DNA of 64,000 bases from Zeugodacus cucurbitae (Eukaryota; Arthropoda; Insecta; Diptera; Tephritidae). The stretch covers positions 51,453,501 through 51,517,500 of the forward strand of contig NC_071667.1 in assembly GCF_028554725.1 (NCBI RefSeq). Reading direction: 5' to 3'. Made by a program: the position numbers and the translations under genes. Positions 1 through 11,040 of this stretch are shown here, piece by piece; positions within the stretch are counted from its first letter, which is position 1; the number at the start of each line of letters is the position of its first letter. Below the pieces are notes generated by a model. That model made no database searches and was not told the DNA's origin. It saw only the letters and a program-made list of their open reading frames with translations.

Positions 1-1069
1 TGTATAAAAAAACTAGCAAATTAATATCTGCGTATTTGTTGTTGTAAAAATGCATGCATATCGGCGTATGACTCTAGCGCGAAGGGAGGCTAATAACCCC
101 AAGACATGCAGTAAAAGCATTAATCCACACACACATTTATATATACAAATGTATATTTATATATACATACATAAGTATATGCATTCCTACTTACTAACAT
201 CTGCAGGCACACATATGTATATGTTATGCTTAATTAAGTACTTCTATGTTCTTTAGTAAATTTAGTGCCGTTGTGTTAATCACCCCTCAGAGGTTACTCG
301 GTAACCTTTACGTTAACGGACCAACAGCGTAGTTTAAATACAATTACGTAAGAAAATTAAAAGATAAGAAAGAACAAAAAATTATGTAGAGAGCAGGAAA
401 AGAGATTTTAATTAATTCGAAGTTATTTTGGATACAAGATCTTAAAGCGTGGGATATGTATACAGTTCAACATATACTATTTTTTTATATTTTTTTAAGA
501 AAATATTTGATTGAATTAAAATTTACTATTCTAATATTTTAGAATAGTATTTTTACTGTTTTCTATTTTTTTATTTTTATTTTATCTTTTTATCTTTACT
601 TTTTATTTTTTCTATGTACACATGGATAAACATGTGTTATGATATCGAAAAATTATGATTTGAAATCCCCCAAACCTCACTCCTTACATCGGTAATATTC
701 ATGTCGAAGGCAACGCTTATACATAGTTCTATACATGGAGTTGAAGGTGGTAGTTATGACTTCAATATTGACACTTGTGAGACAAGATTTAAGTTTTGTA
801 CTGGGCTTTTATCGATTGAGTGACACATTCTTTTGTCCTTTAAGTGTTGTCCTAATAAACTATAGACGTATCGATTAAGATCACATAAATGATTTTCTGA
901 TGGGTTACTTGACTATACTTATATGTATAGATGTACATTTTGAAAGTAGAGAACTATTTTTTTTCATGTCCAAAGTCAAATCTAATGTTATCCAGTACAT
1001 GTTGCCTTGGCATTTTGGCGCAATAACGTAAAACCATAGGATTAAGCAATAACTCAATGCCTTCCTAGT
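1..1069. other. AT-rich noncoding flank
   Basis: No coding region is supported. The stretch is AT-rich, with short TA/CA-type microsatellite text near 125-185 and long A/T runs near 480-620. The open frame at 50-256 is made largely of the translated TATA-type repeat and is not credible as a gene. Confidence 0.6.
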
Positions 1070-2063
1070 TCTCATTCTTCTTCTTGAATGGCGTAGGCAC
1101 CACTTACGTGGTTATAGCCGAGTCCACAACAGCGCGCCACGCATCTCTCCTTTTGGCAGTTTGGCGCCAATTGGTAATACCAAGTGAAGACAGGTCCCTT
1201 TTCCTCGGCTTCCACCAGCGGGTACTGCATCGAAAACTTTCAGAGCTGGAGCACTTTCATCTATTCGAACAACATGACCTAGCCAGCGTAGCCGCTGTCT
1301 TTTTATTCGCTGAACTATGTCAATGTCGTCGTATAACTCGTACAGCTCATCGTTCCATCGTCTGCGGTATTCGCCGTTGCCAATGTTTAAGGGACCATAA
1401 ATCTTCCGCAAAACCTTTCTCTCGAAAACTCCTAGTGCCGTCTCATCGGATGTTGACATCGTCCACGCTTCTGCACCATAAAGTAGTACGGGAATGATGA
1501 GGGACTTGTTGAGTTTAGATTTTGTTCGTCGAGAGGGGACTTTACTTTTCAATTGTCTACTCAGTCCAAAGTAGCACATGTTGGCAAGAGTGATTCTGCG
1601 TTGGATTTCAAGGCTGACATTGTTATCGGTGTTGATGCTGGTGCCTAGGTATACGAAATTAACTACAACTTCAGAGTTATGACTGTCAACAGTGACATGG
1701 GAACCAAGACGCGAATGCGCTTACTGTTTGTTTGATGACAGGAGATATTTCGTCTTTCCTCGTTCACCGCCAGACCAATTCGTTTCGCTACCTTATCCAG
1801 GCGGGAAAAAGCAGAACTAACGGCGCGGGTGTTGCTTCCAATGCTATCAATATAATCGACGTACGCCAGTAGAATACAGAGGGGGCAGAGTACACTTAGA
1901 TTCCAATCGTCGTCGTGCTTTCTTCCGACCATATATCGCAAAGAAGCTGATGCATGCACCTTATCAGTACTTCGCCGCCGTATCGGCCGGCAATCCATCG
2001 ACCCCGCCGCTTTGTTGTTCTTCAAGAGGGCAATTGCTACTTGAATTTCATCATGGTCTCATT
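1070..2063 (-). mobile_element. RTE-like LINE, truncated and internally deleted copy 1
   Basis: Minus-strand remnant of the same non-LTR retrotransposon as 43346-44995. The frame at 1112-1579 matches the C-terminal part of its reverse transcriptase ORF (CYFGLSRQL, LLYGAEAWTMST, RRRWNDELYELYDDIDIVQ, LRWLGHVV). The 5' part (about 1660-2056) carries the RLKNNKAAG start and the VNEE region, but about 0.5 kb between the LCP finger motif and the YADD region is missing. The YADD box itself reads YVDY, so the enzyme is dead. The 3' end is a short TTC/GAA repeat tail (1077-1085). TCTCATT at 1070-1076 and 2057-2063 forms a 7-bp target-site duplication, so the body is 1077-2056. The RTE clade call is from RT and C-terminal motif style and not from a search. 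Confidence 0.85.
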
Positions 2064-3847
2064 ACAATTCCACAATTATAAACCCCTAAAACTCATTCGA
2101 ATACAAAAAAGAACTGAAGTTTTTACTACCTATTGAAAGATTATAATTATTTTCCTACATTCCAGGCATTCATGTTCAGTGGGGGCATTATTTTTAAACT
2201 GATCACAATTTTTCATTTAATGTTTATAAAACATCTGATATTTTATACTCGTAAAAATACTTATATATATACCATAAAAAGTCTTTTGAAAAAGAATTGG
2301 AAAACATGTTCGAATGCTAGTATATACATAGACCATATAGATCTTTAAAATATTACCTAAGAAACCCAATGAACTAAATTATTTATCTAACATGATCTGC
2401 TATAAAATCAAGTTATATTTGTCGCATGAGAGTCAGACATAATTTCCAAACATTATTTTATACTGGAGTGACTAGTGAAGTCGTATTATAATTGAATTTT
2501 AATATCTTGGTTCCATTATGTTGAATTAGACTTCTGACCTCTAACAATTAAATTAACAAATTTCATCCGAACTTCTTTAAGTTTAGCAAAGATTACAACT
2601 CATAGGCGTTTTGAACGTTTTTGCTTAGTAAATAATTACTAGTCTTTGATTTTATAACTCTTAAGGAAGTCTCAACCTTATTTTTTTAAATCAGGTATCC
2701 TTGAATAGTAGACATCGTATTTCTCCCTAAATATTTTAATTTCAATAAAAATGTCTTTAAAAGTTGCCATACTTAAGGATTTCTTAAGTTACACCTATTT
2801 ACAGCTTCGAGTGTGACTTGCCGCCAGCAAATACCCGCTAAAGATAGTATTAACATCCGAAATATGTTTCAGAATTTTATTTATTTTTAGTTTCCGTTTA
2901 AGAATATAATTGCGGCTATTTATTAGTTCACAAATCAATTTCGAATTTTATATAAAATTTTGTTTTCCAACATCGTTAATTAATCATGGAATGAATATTG
3001 AAATATCTCGTTTTGAATATTAATTTATTCGAGGAAGAGTTTCACGGTTTTACTGTGCAAAATTATGTTTTTTAAACAAATGTCACAACTTTCATTTGAA
3101 AACAATTTCAACATTACACTTATAAATTTGACCGTATAAGCATTTCTATGGATTCACAGCACTTGTTAATTATACGTAACGTAATTGCGAATAATTCGTT
3201 GTTAAAACATTTCATATATTTCTCACATGATTTACTATTTAAAAACATTTAGTAACGAATAAATTTTTTAATAATTTATTTAATGAATAAACACACTTTC
3301 AATATTATTAATTATTTATATTTATTTGAAGCGACACTCAACTGCTTTTGACACTTTCAAATGACAAAACGTTACTGTAAGTTGGCCATAAAATTGGACC
3401 AAAAATATGAAAATTGTAACAAGCAACACTGGCACTTATTGCAGCTGCGCACTGGATAGCGCGGAACCATATTGAAACGAAAGCGTCAGTAGATACTTAA
3501 GGTAGTTTATATACGTCTCCAATATTTAAAATGTTCTCGAAAAGTGTAAACATTTTAAACAAATTTGAAGCAATCACGAAAACTTAATATTTTACTTCAA
3601 TCAAATATTGTGAATTATATTTTCACGGATGTTTTTTTTTTACTGTTGGTGTGTTTCTGCAATAACTTGCGTTCTCCTTGCGACATCTAATGTGCTGTAG
3701 ATGAAGTGGTGCTGTAAATACAGTTTTACGGGCACTGTAGTATCTAAGCAAATGCTATCAAACTGTTATGATAAATTATTTTGCCCTGTAAAAACACGTA
3801 AGTTTTTTATACACTATTGAATAAAATCGTTTAATGATAATGTAAAA
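2064..3847. other. AT-rich noncoding DNA
   Basis: I see no gene. The stretch is AT-rich with long A/T runs and no matching terminal inverted repeats. A locally GC-richer patch near 3340-3490 has no coding frame and no recognised element. Confidence 0.5.
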
Positions 3848-4790
3848 CAAGTAAGGTTAGGGTGTCACCGAACGTCTTATACTCTCGCAATTTATTTATT
3901 TAATTTTATTTATATAAAGTCCATTGAAAGTTGGAAACCCTAATATTCCGATATGTTCATTAGTGCCTACTTTATATCATGTAAAGTAAACGATTCATAT
4001 CGACATCAAAGTTCTGGTCTATAGGAAGTAGGCGTGGTTGTGAACTGATTTGACCTATTTTAATTTTTCATTTCATTAAAAGTGGTCGAGCAGTTTTGGA
4101 GATATGGTTTTTGACCCATAAGTGAGCAGAGCCTAACCCATTAAAAATTGTGGAAATCAATTTGAGTGCAGCTCTTCCGAAATGAAATTTAAGATATCTA
4201 GTGTTTTCCCTAACTGAATTAAAACGTTTTTGGTAGTTTTCAACATAACCTTGGTATGGGAGGAGGGCGTGGTTATAATCCGATTTCCTCCATTTTTGGA
4301 CTGTGTAAGGTAGTACCTAAAAGAAGCGACTCTAGAAAGTTTGGTTGATATAAATATGTACAAAAAACTTAGGTGGAGCTGGACCACGTCAACTTCTCAA
4401 AAAAATTACATCCAAATATGCCCCTTCCCAGTGCGATCCTTTGTACCAAATTTTACTTCCATAGCTTTGTTTATGGCTTAGTTATGGCACTTTAAGTGTT
4501 TTCGGTTATCACCATTTTGTGGGCGCGGTCCGATTTTGCTCATTTTCGAAAGCAACCTTCCTATGGTGCCAAGAAACACGTGTACCAAGTATCTTAATTT
4601 TTACTCAAGTTACAGCTTGTACAGACGGACGGACGGACAGACATCCGGATTTCAGATCTACTCGTCACCCTGATCACTTTGGTATATATAACCCTATATC
4701 TAACTCGTTTAGTTTTGGGTGTTACAAACAACCGTTATGTGAACAAAACTATTATACTCCCTTAGCAACTTTGTTGCGAGAGTATATCAA
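3848..4790 (+). repeat. GAGAGTATA repeat family, copy A
   Basis: First copy of a noncoding interspersed family found at least ten times here. It opens with ACAAGTAAGG, then a degenerate palindrome ending CACCGAAC, then TATACTCTCGCAATTTATT. The body holds family phrases (TTTTTGACCCATAAGTG, GCGTGGTTATAATC, ATTACATCCAAATATGCCCC). Near 4620-4650 it has the GACGGACGGACAGACA block, then the ATATCTAACTCGTTTAGTTT segment. It ends with GCAACTTTGTTGCGAGAGTA, a small hairpin that inverts the TACTCTCGCAA of the start. No protein is encoded; the apparent frames at 4157-4387 and 4519-4797 are chance translations of the repeat. Confidence 0.8.
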
Positions 4791-6428
4791 GACTTAATTT
4801 AACACCTCACTAGTTTTTTAAATATTAGTCGGAAAAGATGTATTTATTTTTTTTAATATTCAATAAAAGTAATATTCAATATGCACTGTAAATAAATAAA
4901 TATATGTATGTATGCTCACATAAATACATAAGTTCAAGTGCGAACTGTATGTGAACTTTATCGTTTATCTTTGCTGACCAGGAAAACTTTTTCATACTTC
5001 GCAAACTACTGTTAGTTTTTATGCAAATACAAGTAAATATATAAAACGGCCAGAGCTAAAGCTATAGATATTCGAATTACGCCCGACTAAAGGGCAACTA
5101 GCATATGTTTAGAATGTTTGCGCTTAACTATTTATACTTCAAGAGAAAAAAGTATAATGGTATATGTTAAAAAAAGTTTTACAAAACTTTTAGATTTTTA
5201 TTTTATTTGTTATAAACACTTAATGCCTGAAAACTGTCACTTAAATCGCCTGCTCGTGTCGGACCATGCCGAGTGAGTGTAACGGAAATGCTGTTGCACT
5301 GGTTGAAGAGAAACTAAAGACTTGTGAATGGCATTTGCATAAAAGAAAATAAAATCGAAAAGAAAGGAATAAAGTCAAAAGTCAAAAGGATAAAAGGATT
5401 ACCTATTTGTGATAAGGAAATTTGAACAACTTTTAAAATGAATCTTATGGAAATAATCACAGCGAAATCGCATATTTACCGCTTTCATATCCAATTGCAA
5501 TTTTCATATATTCATGTTGCTCTTGTTGTGACACTTTAAAAATGCAACTAAAAGTTCGGCTGCGCTGGCAGCACCTTCATACTCCATTAGCCATTTGTCA
5601 GCTTGTGTAAAGTGCCCTTCAAAATCATGACTGTTATTCTTAGTTGTTTCGCCGAAGCTTTTGCTCAAGAGCCGCATAATTACCCAAGCACTTCAGTCAA
5701 AGTAACAGCACTACAACAACAACAATAATTGCATATACACACACACTGTTACATATGTAAATGTGTATGTAGGACAGCATAATAAAGCGAAAACTTTTAC
5801 GGCCTTTACGCAGTGCGAAACTTTTCATGAAATTTTATTAAAAATTCACGGCAAAGCGTTGAAATGTTAAATTGCATCAAGCACAAACTTAGTGGGCGTA
5901 ACGAACATGCGCCTCCCAATATTGTTTGCTACACTTTGCACTTTACACAAATGGCATTGAATGAAGTGGCACAACCGAATGCTGAGAGTATGGGTTATAA
6001 ATGTGTGTCCGTTGTAAGTTGAAAATTCAGAAACATTCTACAAAAACACAGCCGACTTTTAAGTGGAAATCCGCAGTACATCGGTTTGAGCAAAACAAGC
6101 TGTTTAATTGCAATGATTTCGCAATCCATGATGCTCTTACGGTGAAAAGCCTCGTGGCAAATTATAGCGCAGTAACTTTTGAAGGTCGGTTTAAGTATGG
6201 AGGGTATGATGAGATGTATTTATTTTCGCGAAATTTGTAATTTATATTCCTGCAATTTTAGAAAGTTATAACATGACAGATAGTCTGGAAAGCTCGTATC
6301 GTTTCTTAAGAAGGCTTCATTAAAATGAAATGCATAGATGTTTTTAGTTCTACAAATTTCACAGCTTTCGAATTTCATGAGATAAAGCGATTTTAAAATA
6401 AACTGGAAAAAGATAAATTTCGTGTGGT
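4791..6428. other. AT-rich noncoding DNA
   Basis: No supported gene. A CAACAACAACAATAATTG run and a short CA repeat lie near 5710-5750. The frame at 6001-6240 has no recognisable family, domain or neighbours and is probably chance. Confidence 0.5.
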
Positions 6429-7499
6429 AATGAAACCCATTGCCCGACCGTGAAGAAATTAGAATAGCAATAACCCGCTTGAAGACGGCGGAAAGGCGGC
6501 GGGGAAAAAGAGGATCGACACACACCATCTCTTTGTCGATTTTAAAGCTGCTTTCTACAGCACGAAAAGGAGTTCCCTCTACGCCGCTATGTCTGAATTT
6601 GGTATCCATGCAAAATTAATACGACGTTGAGCAACACCAAAAGCTCCGTCAGGATCGGAAAGGACCTTTTCGAGCCGTTCGATACCAAACGAGCTTTCAG
6701 ACAAGGTGACTCACTATCGTGTGACTTCTTCAACCTGATGCTGGAGAAAATAATACGAGCTGCAGAGCTAAATAGGAAGGTACAATTTTCTATAAGAGTG
6801 TACAGCTGCTGGCGTACGCCGATGATATCGATATCATTGGAAACAACACCCGCGCCGTTAGTTCTGCCTTCTCTAGACTGGATAAGGAGCGAAGCGTATG
6901 GGTCTGGTGGTGAACGAGGCAAAGACGAAATATCTCCTGTCATCAAACAAACAGTCAGCGCATTTGCGTCTTGGTTCCCATGTCACTGTTGACAGTCATA
7001 ACTTCAGAATCACTCTTGCCAACAGGTGCTATTTTGGACTGAGTTGGCAATTGAAAAGTGAAGTCCTTTCTCGACGAACAAAAACTAAACTCTACAAGTC
7101 CCTCATCATTCCCGTCCTATTTTATGGTGCAGAAGCGTGGACGATATCAACATCCGATGAGACGGCACTAGGAGTTTTCGAGAGAAAGGTTTTGCGGAAG
7201 ATTTATGGTCCCTTAAACATTGGCAATTCATTGACATAGTCCAACGAATAAAAAGACAGCCGCTACGCTGGCTAGGTCATGTTTTTCAAATGGACGAAGG
7301 CTCTGAAGTGTTCGATGCAGTACTCGCTGGTGGAAGCCGAGGAAGAAGGAGGCCTCCACTTCGATGGAAGGACCAGGTGAAGAAAGACCTGTCTTCACTT
7401 GGTCACTGCCAAAAGAAGAGATATGTGGCGCGCTGTTGTGTAATCGGCTATAACCGCGTAAGCGCTGTCTACGTCAGTCAAGAAGAAGAAGAATGAAAC
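6429..7499 (+). mobile_element. RTE-like LINE, truncated copy with three internal deletions (copy 2)
   Basis: Plus-strand relative of 43346-44995. It keeps pieces of the reverse transcriptase ORF in several frames: HHLFVDFKAAF (motif A, near 6525-6560), the FRQGDSLSCDFFNLMLEKII segment (6690-6750), AYADDIDIIG (near 6810-6840) and the C-terminal LLYGAEAW-like, RWLGH-like and GRRRPPLRWKDQV segments (7120-7390). Against the best copy it lacks about 360 bp after RLK, about 85 bp before the ITLANRCYFGL segment and about 65 bp after IGN. The 3' end is a GAA-repeat tail (about 7479-7491). AATGAAAC at 6429-6436 and 7492-7499 is an 8-bp target-site duplication. It is a non-functional pseudo-copy. Confidence 0.87.
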
Positions 7500-9814
7500 A
7501 TTACTTTTGATGAAGGCAGCTGATAGTTTAAAGTTATTAAATGACGTTGGATCGTTCGTGAAAGTTGTAATATACATAACGTATTTTTCCTGTACTCTTT
7601 CCAGAATCAAATGATTTCAGGAAAATGATCGGATTACTTTAAAAAGAATACTCCGGTCCTTTGGAAACTATTTTTGTACCAAGGTTGTTGTTGATTCCAG
7701 GTATATTTGCCAGTTTTTCATACCAAGTTCCTGATCCATCTATTAGATGCGTGGGCGCCCTTGCTTCCGTTGACCACCTGTGAGTTACGAATCGAAGGTG
7801 CTTAACTTCCATGAGTACGACAAGGCCCAACCCTCGCATTCCTTGAATTTTGGTAGACCTCATACACTTCATGGTTCCATCTACTTCGATACTCATCACT
7901 CACGTGGATGGCACTAATTTTACACACGCAGTGATCTTGTAAAAGGTTTAATTATGTTTAAGTAGCTCTACAAAGAGGATTTCATTTACCACTATTTTAT
8001 AAACTAAATACTCCATTAGCAACTTTTATTTATGTGTTTTGGAGACTTTGTTTATAATAGAAGTCCAGTTCTACCCCTCTCCTGACTTTTTATTACCACG
8101 ATTCTTAATAGTAGCACAGCGCAACGCAGTTTATTACACCGTACAATCATGTGAGCCAATTACTTCCCGGGCTTAGCTATCACCGCGTACTTTTAAACAT
8201 GTTCAGCAAAGGATTTATTTGACGGGGAAATAAATAGAAAAAATCACTACCACAAACCCAAACGCGTAAACTGCACTTTGCCTACACCTCAATTGGCGGT
8301 GCTCACCGAGAATGCCAACCGCATCTGTAGCCCTGCATCGCTGCACCATACCAACCAACACCGCAACAGCTAATGCCTCGAGTGAAACTTCTCTGACCAC
8401 TCGAATGTCACTGCAGCGCTTCGGAGGTTTACTTGCGCTTACTTTAGATTCCATTACAGCTAATGTATTTGTACGTCGTGACGGCACCAATGCGCTTGTA
8501 AGTTTAATCCTTGCTGTTCTTGCTGCTCTTTTACTTCGCTATCACCTCGCCATTGCACACCAAGGACCATGAGCTACAAGCTGTATATTTGTATTAAGTT
8601 CACTATCGAAGTGGAATGCAGTCGGGGAATAAGTAAACGGTGTAATTCTTGCTGCTTCCGCCTTCTCGCCATCAAAGTTCAGAATTCCTTAAAGTTTTTT
8701 AGGGGGCATTAGTCTAACATCAAGTGCTGGCATATATAATACTTACTATTTGGCTTACAAGTTTGCATAATGTTTTTTCGAGGGATAACAGGGAGTCATA
8801 CAATACTTTTTTTCAGAAAGTTAAAGTTAATATCGAGGTATCACTGGTTGTAGTTTTTACTTGGATTGTCTGCTCAACCTGGATGTTGTCGGTTTGTTGG
8901 AAATTATAGTATATCTCTCTTTAGAGTTTCTTTCAAGCTTTTTCAGGATAGATTAAACATATCGGTCGGCATACCTTTGGTTAATTGGACAAATTAGGCG
9001 CTTCAACAAATTTGTGGCATGCTCAAAGCACTTCGTTAATATATAAGGGTTCTTCACGACCTATATTTAGTTGTTTCTGTTACAAAGAACCGACGTATTT
9101 AGCTGTCCAAGTGAGCTCCTTCGTTACTCTTGTCGTAAGGATCAACCTCATAACCTAATCGTATCTTATAATAAAATTCTATAATGTAAAATGGAAACTA
9201 TTGGGTTTTACAACTTTCTGTTTACTTCCTACAGAGTATGATTTTGGGAAAGAATTTTTTGCTCCAGTTTAAAATAGAGATTTCAAGCAATAAAATGCAT
9301 TTCCCTTTTCAAACTTATTGACTTGTATAACTGAAGTTGCATTTAAAATTGTTGCACTTGTCTTTGGCTTGTAGTTACATTTATAATAAAACAACAAAAG
9401 CAAACAATTTGCACAGTAAACTTTTACAATGAATGCAACTTGGTCAGAGATTAAAGTTTAATTATTTGCAAGGCAACTTTGGGCAAGGAAAATAAACGAA
9501 AATTCTTACAAACACATACTTTTGTTTAAGAAAGTATTTCTCATAATATTTTGTTGCAGGTTTTTGGATTCTATTAGAATAAAAATAAAATAAAGACAAC
9601 TAAAATATAATAGAATAGTTTGCATTGCAAAGTTTAGGTGTTAAAATTGAAAATATCTTCTCACTCACCAAATTGCTGAAGTTTTATTTTTAATTTACAT
9701 GTGTTGCCTCTAATTCACCTTTATCTGTTATATATTTCTGTTTTAAAGGAAAATTTTTCGTAAATATTTTATAGCATACGAAAAAGTAGTTATTTACATA
9801 TCAATGGATAATTT
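7500..9814. other. Noncoding DNA with two unassigned frames
   Basis: No element ends or recognisable domain. An 86-codon minus frame at 7639-7899 has fairly balanced composition but matches no family I know; it could be a relic. Overlapping frames at 8215-8490 (minus) and 8312-8572 (plus) lie in a locally GC-richer patch, and neither has a diagnostic motif. The plus frame is Ala/Leu-rich with a hydrophobic stretch near its end. From 8600 to 9814 the DNA is AT-rich and I see nothing in it. Confidence 0.4.
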
Positions 9815-10261
9815 CTACACTCTCCCAACAAAGTTGCAAAGAGAGTATGTATTATCGTTTGTTCACATAACGCTTGTTTGTATGTCATAAAACTAAACGA
9901 GTTAGATATAGAGTTATACACATATAACTGGATCGTCCATCCGTGCAACGGATAACTTGAGTCAAAATTAAGATATCTTGGTACACATGTTCCTTGAGAC
10001 TGTATGAAGGTTGCTACTGAAAATGTTACCGTACCGCTGCTACGCCCACAAACTGGCGTCGCCCACTTATGGGTCAAAACCCATATCACAGAAATACTTG
10101 CCCGATTTCAATAACATTTAACAATAATATTTGCTTGACACCCTGATGACAAGATGGGCGAAATCGGTTCACAACCACGCCAACATCCCATTTAACTCAA
10201 TTTTGAGTTCAATCTGATTCCTTTACTTTATTATATATACATTAGGAACCAATGAAGATAG
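9815..10261 (-). repeat. GAGAGTATA repeat family, copy B (partial)
   Basis: Reverse-oriented copy starting with CTCTCCCAACAAAGTTGC and AGAGAGTAT, the family's terminal hairpin. It continues through ACTAAACGAGTTAGATATAG, the reduced GTCCATCCGTGCAACGGATA block, ATCTTGGTACACATGTTCC, CGCCCACTTATGGGTCAAAA and GGAACCAATGAAGATAGCG. At about 10261 it joins a mariner relic directly, so the rest of the family sequence is absent. No coding capacity. Confidence 0.78.
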
Positions 10262-11040
10262 CGGTTCGTTCGATAATCTGTTTCCATCTAGACGGCAACT
10301 TCATAATACCCCCCTCGTAGAAGCCCCCCTCCTTATTTGCGGACAACTCGGACAGCCACTTTTCACAAGCCTCTTTTGAGTTCAACTCTACACCACCAAG
10401 GGCGTTCGTCATGGACAGGAGCAGATGGTAATCACTTGGCGCTATGTCCGGGCTATATGGTGGATGCGATAAAACCTCCCATCCGAGCTTTCGTAGTTTC
10501 TGACGCATCATCAACGAAGTGTGTGGTCTGGCGTTTTCCTGGTGGAACACCACAAACCTTCCTGGCCGTCAATCCCGGCTTGGCCACTGTTTGGGCCTAC
10601 GTTTTCGCTTGATATTGTCGTATGTGATCCATTTTTCGTCGCCAGTCACCATCCGCTTCAAAAATGCGTCGAGTTCGTTCCGTTTCAGCAGCAATCGCAA
10701 TCGTTGATTCGGTCCAGATGTTTCACGAGATGCCACATGCCGGTCTAACTCGATGTTTTCCATGATTTGATCGGTATTCGTCGTCACAGGCCTTCCACCG
10801 GCTGGCTTATCCATCACCCGCTCTGAATCGTCGAAATCATTCCTCCGCAGTTCGAAGTGATAGAAGTGATTAATCTCACGGAACGTTTCTCTAGCGGATT
10901 TGGCTTTAACGAAGAAAAACTTTGAAAAAGCGCAAATTTCGGCGTTAGTGAACTCCATGTTTACACGTTTATAACTGTAGAACACAATATCCAAACTAAT
11001 CTTGCATGGCGTCGTTATGTAGGTTATGTCAAGACCTTTC
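10262..11040 (-). pseudogene. Decayed mariner (DD34D-type) transposase
   Basis: Minus-strand mariner transposase relic. The N-terminal part begins at MEFTNAEIC (start near 10958), runs through FREINHFYHFELRRNDF and GRPVTTNTDQIMENIELDRH, then jumps across a deletion into LLLKRNELDAFLKRMVTGDE, which carries the first catalytic Asp context (TGDEKWITYDN). The C-terminal part (10262-10553, another frame) reads FHQENARPHTS, HPPYSPDIAPSDYH and GIMKLPSRWKQIIER. In the family the second catalytic residue is the Asp of HQDN; here it is Glu (HQEN). The WVPHEL linker region is missing and the frame is broken at least once, so it cannot make active transposase. The last codons of the C-terminal frame are supplied by the adjoining repeat. 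Confidence 0.88.

Noticed and set aside
7479..7491. GAA run as an independent microsatellite
   Set aside because: It lies exactly between the LINE 3' end and the target duplication, as in copy 1, so it is the retrotransposon tail.
10337..10748. Plus-strand coding frames of 62-91 codons
   Set aside because: They are antisense shadows of the minus-strand mariner relic.
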